Positions 58,100-64,000 of a stretch of DNA of 64,000 bases are shown here, one piece after another. Position 1 is the stretch's first letter, and each line of letters opens with the position of its first letter. This DNA is from Roseibium alexandrii DFL-11 (lineage in GTDB: Bacteria; Pseudomonadota; Alphaproteobacteria; Rhizobiales; Stappiaceae), in NCBI RefSeq assembly GCF_000158095.2, contig NZ_CM011002.1, positions 549,541-613,540 on the forward strand. Direction: 5' to 3'. The notes under the pieces were generated by a model. That model made no database searches. It had not been told where the DNA came from and was given only the letters and a program-made list of their open reading frames with translations. The translations under genes were made by a program, and so were the position numbers.

Positions 58100-59236
58100 T
58101 CAGCCGAAAAAGACGAGGTTCTGGAGATCGGCTTGCACGTTGCCCATGGTGGATTTGATCGAGCGGGTTTCCGACTTCAGGACATTTGTCGAGGCCTTGA
58201 TGCTGTCGGTCTCGCAGGCGAGCGTCGTGATGTCGTTTTTAAGGGCCGCCAGTTTTGCATCCACGGACACAGCGCCAAACACCGTCTCGTTCAGATTGAT
58301 TTCCTTGCCGGTCAAACTGATGTCGAACGCGGTGATGCCAACGTCAAAGAGGCCGATGTTGATGTCGAGCGCCGTTGCAATGTTGAGCGAGGCAGCGGCC
58401 CGGTAGGAAAAGCCCGCGCCGAAATAAAACTCCAGGAACGTGCCCCGGAAGATCGAGGTGTTGTGGCCCCAAATGTCCTCGAAATTGTCGGCGCGCATGA
58501 TGGTCGAATTGTCTTCCGTGATGTCCGCCGTGCTGGTGCCGTTGACCTGCAGGTAGAGCGACTTTCCCTCAATATAGACATCCGAATTGCCCTCATCGGC
58601 GATGATTTCGATGCCCTTGTCTCCTGAGTTGTTGACGCCCCTGGTGGTGTAGTTGTCATTGCTGGCGACACCGGAGCGCAGGCTGATCTTCTTCTTGGCC
58701 TTGACGGTGAACTTGTCCCCGGATGTGTTGTCGATCGCGCCATTGACCGTCACAAGGGCCATGTTCTGATCACTTTGGATGTGGATCTGTTCGGCCGCAT
58801 GCACATAGACCTTCTCCCCGGAGCGCAGGAGAACGCGCCCGTCGCAGGCCAGCAAGATCCCTTGCCGTTTGGTGACGTTGCCGTTTTCGCCAGTTGTCTG
58901 CTTGCCCGGTGCGTTGAGGTGCGCCTCGGCGCTGGTCTCATCGGAAATATGCTGGGCCGGATAGACGTCGGATTGGACCGTTGCCAAGACCCCCGCGCTG
59001 TGTCCGGCCTCGGCATCTGCCGGCTCTTCCAGATCCGAGTATCCGCCCAGCCGCAACACCGCGCCGAGCCCCATGTCATCGGCGATTGTTGCGTCGGAGC
59101 CAAAGTCTGCCGGAACATAAAAATAGGTGTAGGTGTTCTGGTGATGGGTCCCGGAGCCCTGTGGTTTGACGTTTTTCTTCTCGGGCGTGCCGATGACTTC
59201 ACGGATCCTGGAGATTTCATCTTCCGTCAAGCTCAT
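58100..59236 (-). CDS. Orphan protein with VgrG-tail-like repeats
   Basis: 378 residues, no signal peptide, not fully recognised. The middle (about residues 120-290) has short beta-strand repeats (GRVLLRSGEKVYVHAAEQIH, GDKFTVKAKKKISLRSG, GKSLYLQVNG) like the beta-helix tail of VgrG spike proteins or gp5. A GKQTTGENGNVTKRQG run and a helical C-terminus (KNDITTLACETDSIKAS...) follow. No other type VI, phage or contractile-injection gene lies nearby. A spike-like or structural cell-surface role is possible, but weakly supported. Confidence 0.5.
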   Translation of the reverse strand: MSLTEDEISRIREVIGTPEKKNVKPQGSGTHHQNTYTYFYVPADFGSDATIADDMGLGAVLRLGGYSDLEEPADAEAGHSAGVLATVQSDVYPAQHISDETSAEAHLNAPGKQTTGENGNVTKRQGILLACDGRVLLRSGEKVYVHAAEQIHIQSDQNMALVTVNGAIDNTSGDKFTVKAKKKISLRSGVASNDNYTTRGVNNSGDKGIEIIADEGNSDVYIEGKSLYLQVNGTSTADITEDNSTIMRADNFEDIWGHNTSIFRGTFLEFYFGAGFSYRAAASLNIATALDINIGLFDVGITAFDISLTGKEINLNETVFGAVSVDAKLAALKNDITTLACETDSIKASTNVLKSETRSIKSTMGNVQADLQNLVFFG

Positions 59237-59913
59237 GGTTGTCTGCCCTCTTTGAAAAAAATCTTGAAAGTTCCCTAACGGTAGATCCTATCGTTCTTGA
59301 GCCGGGAAACATTGTTTTGTTTCATAAAACTGAAACAATTGCCTTTGCCCCGTGGTCTTAAAGCTCTGCACTGTCCTTCGGGCCGGGGGGCTTGGTGGAC
59401 GCATCTGCGGTTCAGCGCGGCGGCGGGAGACACCGGTGAGGTGTTGCGGGCGGCCTCTTCGCGGTCGTGCCGACCGTGGATTTTAAGGCACAGGATAAGC
59501 GGCAGTTTGGCGCCGAATTTCTGCAGGGGGAGAAGGGGCTTGATCGCAGACTCCAGCTGCGCGGTGACGACCAGCTGCGGGTGCATGATTGTTGTCGGGC
59601 TGCCTGCCATGCCTTTCGGTTCATCGGCCCAGCGGCATGTTGGCGAGGCTCTGATCCGGGACGCTGGCGCGCCCGGTGTGGTGTCTTGCGCTTAAAACGG
59701 GGATCCGCATTGTCTTTGGTCGGTGGTGTTCGAACAGCTGTGTCAAACCGGCGGTCCTTTCCATGGAAAAAACAACAAAACTTTCTTCTGGTGGTGGGAA
59801 GCCGGATCGAGGTTCCATATGTCACAGGGTGCGCATCCGGGGTGGGCTTGCTCCAACCCCCTTGCGGATTGATCCATAAAGACGCCACAAAAATCGCGGC
59901 TGGAGGCCGTGCA
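59237..59913. other. Intergenic region, about 680 bp, with repeat copy
   Basis: Contains the 89-bp repeat copy 2 (59554-59642). The MFS frame continues open upstream to 59467, but a GGAGG-preceded ATG at 59914 begins the transporter; the upstream part has no recognisable feature. No other gene supported. Confidence 0.5.
59554..59642. repeat. Dispersed intergenic repeat, copy 2
   Basis: 89 bp aligning without gaps to 41825-41913 with about ten differences. See copy 1 for the argument that it is not coding. Confidence 0.8.
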
Positions 59914-61125
59914 ATGAATTTGACCGTTCTCAGTCCTGCCGGTTCCCCGCCACGCCAGATCTCCCTGATCCTGCTGTCGGCGATCTCGATCGTGTCCCTG
60001 AACATGCACATTCCGTCCCTGACCGCGATGAGCGCTGACTTCGGTGTGTCTTATGCCGACATCAGCCTGTCCATCTCGCTCTACATGGTTTTGACGGCCT
60101 GTCTTCAGATCGTGGCCGGACCGCTGTCCGACCGGTATGGCCGCCGGCCGGTCCTGCTGGCCGCGGTCACCATCTTCCTGGCCGCTTCGGCCGGCTGCGC
60201 ACTGGCCGAGGACTTCTGGGTGTTCATGGTGTTCCGCCTTGTTCAAGGAGCCATCGCAACCGCGGCGGTGATCTCCCGTGCCATTGTCAGGGACAGCGCC
60301 GCGCCGCAAAACGCTGCCGTCCGTCTGGGTGAAATCGGCATGGCCATGGCCCTTGCGCCCATGCTGGCGCCGATGCTTGGCGGGCTTCTGGAAAGCGGCT
60401 TTGGATGGAGATCGACCTTCTGGGCCTTTGCCCTTGCCGCCGCCGCTTTGTGGCTGTTGTCCTGGAAAGACGTTGGTGAGACCAACGCAAGCCGTCACAG
60501 CAGTTTTGGCGACCAATTGAAGGGGTATCCTGCGCTCGCCGCCGACCCGGCGTTCTGGAGCTACACGCTTTGCATGGCGTTTTCCGTCGGCGTGTTCTTT
60601 GTCTACATCACCGGGATCCCGCTGGTCGCAACCGGGTATTTCGGCATGTCTCCCGTTGGGACCGGGGTCGTGATGGGACTGCCGCCCGTTGGCTTCATGC
60701 TGGGCAACTGGATTGTCATCCGCTTGGGCCAGAAGGTTCCCCTGTCGTTGCTGATGATGACCGGACGGCTCGTCACCCTGGTTGCCCTCCTGATCGCGGC
60801 GCTGCTCCTTTCCCTTGGACGCGCGGATGCATTGTCGTTCTTTCCCTGGATGATTGCGATCGGCATCGGCAACGGTCTTACAATGCCGTCGGCCAATGCG
60901 GGTGTCATGTCGGTGAACCCCAAACTGGCCGGGACGGCGTCGGGTCTGTCGGGGGCCATCACCATCCTGATGGGCGCAGGCGCCGCCGCGGCCACGGGCG
61001 TGGCGCTGGACGCGATCCCCGGGCCCGCGACACTGCTTTCCATCCTGATCGGCTTTTCGGGCGTTGCGCTTGTGCTGGCCCATGCGGCGAGAGGCGCCGA
61101 ACAGCGCGTGTCAAACGCCATCTGA
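59914..61125 (+). CDS. MFS exporter, Bcr/CflA type
   Basis: A 403-residue transporter with twelve predicted helices and the MFS loop DRYGRRPVLL (near residue 75). The start is HIPSLTAMSADFG, and LVQGAIATAAVISRAIVRD is the helix-5 segment of the Bcr/CflA drug-resistance family. It should export drugs or metabolites by proton antiport; substrates are not predictable. GGAGG upstream of ATG 59914. It is convergent with the LysR gene. Confidence 0.85.
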   Translation: MNLTVLSPAGSPPRQISLILLSAISIVSLNMHIPSLTAMSADFGVSYADISLSISLYMVLTACLQIVAGPLSDRYGRRPVLLAAVTIFLAASAGCALAEDFWVFMVFRLVQGAIATAAVISRAIVRDSAAPQNAAVRLGEIGMAMALAPMLAPMLGGLLESGFGWRSTFWAFALAAAALWLLSWKDVGETNASRHSSFGDQLKGYPALAADPAFWSYTLCMAFSVGVFFVYITGIPLVATGYFGMSPVGTGVVMGLPPVGFMLGNWIVIRLGQKVPLSLLMMTGRLVTLVALLIAALLLSLGRADALSFFPWMIAIGIGNGLTMPSANAGVMSVNPKLAGTASGLSGAITILMGAGAAAATGVALDAIPGPATLLSILIGFSGVALVLAHAARGAEQRVSNAI

Positions 61126-61235
61126 CCGGATCAGGCCATCACAGGCTCAAAAGGTCTTCGGTTTTTAGCGGACTGTTACGACGTCGCCCATCCATGACCG
61201 ATGTGGGCCGCGTCCCGGGATCGTGACAAGAAATC

Positions 61236-61265
61236 AGGACCGCACGTTCGGCCCCGAGCGGTCCT
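61236..61265. terminator. Possible terminator hairpin
   Basis: An 8-bp stem (AGGACCGC / GCGGTCCT) with a 14-base loop between the convergent MFS and LysR genes, with no T-run. Weak call. Confidence 0.3.
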
Positions 61266-61396
61266 TCGAGCAGGGCTCAACCCGATGAGCTCGTGACGTT
61301 TGGCTAGCAGGAACCCGCGCCCGGCTGAAGCGCCGCCTCGCCGAATTGACAAGACGTCATTGGATAAAGGCGAGGTGCCACGGACCGATTACAAGA

Positions 61397-62299
61397 TCAA
61401 AGTGGTCTTGCGCTGTGCGCATTTAAAAGGTCCTGCAAAAAGACCCGCAAGGTTTCCGTCTTCCGGTAGCCCTTTCGCGTGATCAAGCTGAAGGTACAGG
61501 TGTAGTTCAGTGTGTCAGGCAGCAAGGCGCTCAACTCGCCCGCATCGACCCAGGCCCTTGCATAATGTTCCGGCAGGAACCCGAGATACTGTCCGGACCT
61601 GATCAACATGAGTTGCGGTTCTATCTGATGGACCGTCGCTTCGACCGGTCCCAGCAACAGCCGTTTCTCATCAGAGGCCCGCCAATACCCGCGGCGAATG
61701 AACGGGTGGTCGGCCAGCACCTCGGTGGTCACAGGCTCCGCTCCCGCAACCAAAGCATGGCTTTGAGCGGCATATAAAAAATGCCGTTCTTCATAGAGTG
61801 GAATGGCGTCCAAGCCCGATATCAGATGCGGAAAGCTGCCGATGCCGCAATGATATTCTCCGTCGTGGACTTTTTGCTGCAGCTCCTGGGGCCTGTCCTG
61901 CATCAAGGTGAGCGTGACCGCGCCTGAGCGTTTGCGAAACGTTGATATCCCATCCGACACTTTCGAATTTGGATCTGTCGCGATGCTGTCGACAAGGCCT
62001 ATTCTCAGATCACCCGCAAGCGCGCCCTTCAAGCCGCCGATTTCGGCATCAAAGTCACCGATGGCCTTGAACAGTCTTTGGGCGCTGCTGAGTACAATTT
62101 CCCCCTTTTCGGTCAAGCGAAACCCGCTGCGCCCGCGTTGACACAGTTTCACCCCCAAACGCTCTTCAAGCGCGGTCATGTGGTTGGAAATGGTCGACGT
62201 TCCAATGTTCAACTCCGCTTCCGCGGCGGAAAACGCTCCATGGCGCGCAACAGCCTCAAACACCTGGAGCAACCGCACATCGCTTCCTGCCAATCGCAT
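61397..62299 (-). CDS. LysR-family transcriptional regulator
   Basis: 300 residues: a winged helix-turn-helix (about 1-65; LLQVFEAVARHGAFSAAEAE, then TSTISNHMTALEERLGVKL) and a periplasmic-binding-fold effector domain (about 90-295). Divergent from the guanidinobutyrase-like gene, the standard arrangement for a LysR regulator of that gene and perhaps of the binding protein downstream. Inducer not identifiable. Confidence 0.9.
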   Translation of the reverse strand: MRLAGSDVRLLQVFEAVARHGAFSAAEAELNIGTSTISNHMTALEERLGVKLCQRGRSGFRLTEKGEIVLSSAQRLFKAIGDFDAEIGGLKGALAGDLRIGLVDSIATDPNSKVSDGISTFRKRSGAVTLTLMQDRPQELQQKVHDGEYHCGIGSFPHLISGLDAIPLYEERHFLYAAQSHALVAGAEPVTTEVLADHPFIRRGYWRASDEKRLLLGPVEATVHQIEPQLMLIRSGQYLGFLPEHYARAWVDAGELSALLPDTLNYTCTFSLITRKGYRKTETLRVFLQDLLNAHSARPL

Positions 62300-62333
62300 G
62301 CCCGATACCTTGATAAAACCAAAACCAAGTTTT

Positions 62334-62352
62334 GATAATATCCTATTTTATC
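62334..62352. promoter_or_regulatory. Candidate LysR operator
   Basis: Inverted repeat GATAA-N9-TTATC in the 122-bp gap between the LysR gene and the hydrolase gene. It is close to the T-N11-A style of LysR sites; judged by eye. Confidence 0.35.
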
Positions 62353-62421
62353 GAACTACGTCACGCTCTAGGCTGACCAAATAATTGGCGTGCTTAAAAA
62401 TTGTCCAGTCTGGAGGTCGAT

Positions 62422-63372
62422 GTGATCCGCAATCAGCCGCTTGGCGGAAACCAAATGCCACGTTTTGGCGGCAATGCGAGCATGATGCGCCTTCCGGTGC
62501 ATGACACCGCCGAGGGCCTTGATGCGTGTTTTATCGGGGTGCCCCTGGATATCGGGACATCCAATCGCTCCGGCACGCGTCAGGGGCCGCGCCAGATCAG
62601 AGCGGAATCGTGCATGTTGCGCCCCTACAACATGGCGACCGGAGCCGCTCCCTTTGACAGTCTGCAAGTGGCAGATGTCGGTGACGTCGCCCTCAATACA
62701 TTCGACCTCAAGAAGTCCGTGGCGCTGATTGAAGACGCTTTTGACAGTGTCCTGAAAACCGGCGCGGTCCCTCTTGCGCTGGGGGGCGACCACACGTTGA
62801 CCTATCCGATCCTCCGCGCAATCGCGAAAAAACACGGTCCGGTTGCCCTGATCCATGTGGATGCCCATGCGGATGTAAATGACGAAATGTTCGGCGAGAA
62901 GATCGCGCACGGCACCCCTTTCCGGCGATCTTTGGAGGACGGATGTCTTGCGGCGGACAAGGTGTTTCAAATCGGCCTGCGCGGCACGGGGTATTCTCCA
63001 GACGATTTCAACTGGTCCCGCCGCCAGGGCTTTACGGTCATCCCGGCTGAAGACTGCTGGCACACGTCCTTGGTGCCCCTGATGGAGACCATCCGGCAGA
63101 AAATCGGGGACCACCCGACGTATGTCTCGTTCGACATTGACAGTCTTGACCCCGCGTTTGCCCCCGGCACGGGCACCGTGGAAATCGGCGGACTGACAAT
63201 CTGGCAGGCACTCGAAATCATCCGGGGGTGCCGGGGGCTGAACGTTGTCGGGGCCGATCTGGTCGAAGTGTCCCCCCCTTACGACCCGTCCGGCAACACG
63301 GCCCTTGTCGGGGCGAACCTCCTGTACGAGTTACTCTGCGTATTGCCCGGGGTTCGCTACACAGATTCCTGA
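62422..63372 (+). CDS. Ureohydrolase (guanidinobutyrase/agmatinase family)
   Basis: A 316-residue arginase-fold enzyme. The dinuclear Mn ligands are present: GGDHT (His), DAHADVND, and the SFDIDSLDPAFAPGTGT block; GxxxRxGPRQIR (SGTRQGPRQIRAE) supports the agmatinase/guanidinobutyrase branch. An RFGGNASMMRLP start is typical of guanidinobutyrases (GbuA). It cleaves a guanidino compound to urea and the amine. GGAGG five bases upstream picks GTG 62422 over the earlier TTG 62401. Divergent from the LysR gene; a binding-protein gene follows 44 bp later. Confidence 0.85.
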   Translation: MIRNQPLGGNQMPRFGGNASMMRLPVHDTAEGLDACFIGVPLDIGTSNRSGTRQGPRQIRAESCMLRPYNMATGAAPFDSLQVADVGDVALNTFDLKKSVALIEDAFDSVLKTGAVPLALGGDHTLTYPILRAIAKKHGPVALIHVDAHADVNDEMFGEKIAHGTPFRRSLEDGCLAADKVFQIGLRGTGYSPDDFNWSRRQGFTVIPAEDCWHTSLVPLMETIRQKIGDHPTYVSFDIDSLDPAFAPGTGTVEIGGLTIWQALEIIRGCRGLNVVGADLVEVSPPYDPSGNTALVGANLLYELLCVLPGVRYTDS

Positions 63373-63416
63373 ATGTTCCAACAGGTGAGACGCTTTCAGA
63401 CGGAATTGGAGAAATC

Positions 63417-64000
63417 ATGATCACGACAGGTAAACACAGAGTTCTGAAAACTGCGGTCGCAGCCGCCGCTTTGGCAACTGCGTTCACAGCGATGCCGATG
63501 ACCGCCAAAGCGGCGGATGAGCTGAACGCGCTGGTCTGGTGCGATCACACCGATCCCGATCTGATCACACCATTTGAAGAAAAGTTCAACGTCAAGGTGA
63601 ACCTGAAGGAATACGAGGGAACCGGTGCTGCCTTGGCAATCATCGAACAATCCCGCCCTGGCGACTGGGACGTTTTTGTGATCGACGGCGTGGATGTGCC
63701 TCGTGCGATCGACGCAGACCTGCTTGCGCCGCTCCCGGCCGATCAGCTGCCGATGGATGACATCTTTCCGGCACTGCGCATGGAAGACAATCATATGCGC
63801 GACGGCAATGTTTATGCTGTGTCCGAAAAGTTTGGCTACAACACGGTTTCGTTCAACAAGAGCAAGGTCGACCCGGAAGACATGAAAGACATGTCCGTTC
63901 TTTGGTCAGACAAATACAAAGGCCGCATTGCCGTTTATGACTACTATCTGCCCGTCATGGGCATGGTGGCCATGGGGCTTGGCAAGAGCACCTCAGACCT
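63417..64000 (+). CDS. Polyamine-type ABC substrate-binding protein (PotD-like), partial
   Basis: The open frame runs off the window end (194 residues seen). Signal peptide MITTGKHRVLKTAVAAAALA followed by TAFTAMPMTAKA. The mature part has LNALVWCDHTDPDLITPFEEK and WDVFVIDGVDVPRAID, as in PotD/PotF spermidine/putrescine-binding proteins. GGAG precedes the ATG. By position it would import the guanidino compound or polyamine whose degradation starts with the upstream hydrolase. The permease genes are expected beyond the window. Confidence 0.82.
   Translation, partial: MITTGKHRVLKTAVAAAALATAFTAMPMTAKAADELNALVWCDHTDPDLITPFEEKFNVKVNLKEYEGTGAALAIIEQSRPGDWDVFVIDGVDVPRAIDADLLAPLPADQLPMDDIFPALRMEDNHMRDGNVYAVSEKFGYNTVSFNKSKVDPEDMKDMSVLWSDKYKGRIAVYDYYLPVMGMVAMGLGKSTSD

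Noticed and set aside
59743..61083. Minus-strand open frame of 446 codons opposite the MFS transporter
   Set aside because: Composition (His/Gly/Gln/Arg rich) is typical of an antisense shadow of a membrane protein gene.
61230..61250. Short match to the tRNA 3' end (GACCGCAC) as a right att site
   Set aside because: Only eight bases, inside an unrelated hairpin; no match to the rest of the tRNA end.
1..64000. CRISPR arrays, rRNA genes, insertion sequences, toxin-antitoxin pairs
   Set aside because: No regularly spaced repeats, rRNA signature or transposase motif was seen on either strand.

Overview
The window looks like chromosome of an alphaproteobacterium, most likely a marine Hyphomicrobiales member close to Roseibium/Labrenzia. 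This is inferred from gene content, not from a marker gene. The pointers are a mitochondrial-type F1-ATPase chaperone (ATP12), propionyl-CoA carboxylase genes split by small secreted-protein genes, an FMN-riboswitch-controlled RibN importer, the sulfolipid operon sqdBDC, and many chemoreceptors. No insertion sequence, rRNA operon or CRISPR array was seen.

Positions 1-31,000 are a mainly housekeeping backbone. They hold the end of a patatin-related gene, a fluoride channel, a 23S pseudouridine synthase, an inositol-phosphatase-family enzyme, a small membrane protein, a DUF2778 L,D-transpeptidase-like protein, a HAD phosphatase coupled to ATP12, and MgtE. Next come the four-gene Anbu proteasome-homologue cluster (8.5-12.6 kb), pccB/pccA flanking three small secreted proteins (12.8-18.2 kb), the riboswitch and ribN, acylphosphatase, sqdBDC (20.4-23.4 kb), an RND efflux pair, a dCache chemoreceptor, lipB and a stand-alone FliN-like protein.

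At 31,226 there is a tRNA-Leu(GAG) followed by a tyrosine recombinase and a small coupled gene, the usual left end of an integrated element. From there to about 57.8 kb the DNA is almost entirely signal transduction. There are three diguanylate cyclases with CHASE, GAF or helical sensors, a GAF/PAS-GGDEF-EAL hybrid with an EVL signature, and a PAS-GGDEF-EAL gene split by an apparent frameshift. There is also a receiver-like/HD-GYP phosphodiesterase, four chemoreceptors (helical sensor plus PAS, protoglobin, degenerate PilZ-like tail, tandem PAS), a periplasmic solute-binding protein, and a LOV-domain histidine kinase with its receiver. The standout is the three-gene unit LOV kinase - receiver - chemoreceptor (46,052-49,793), which would join blue-light sensing to taxis and possibly to c-di-GMP.

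From 58.1 kb to the end are an orphan VgrG-tail-like protein, a Bcr/CflA-type exporter, a LysR regulator divergent from a guanidinobutyrase/agmatinase-family hydrolase, and the start of a polyamine-type binding protein. This suggests a guanidino/polyamine uptake and catabolism unit. An 89-bp intergenic repeat occurs at 41.8 and 59.6 kb, with possible decayed relatives between, all inside the sensory region or just past it. All family assignments are from reading motifs; no database search was possible.
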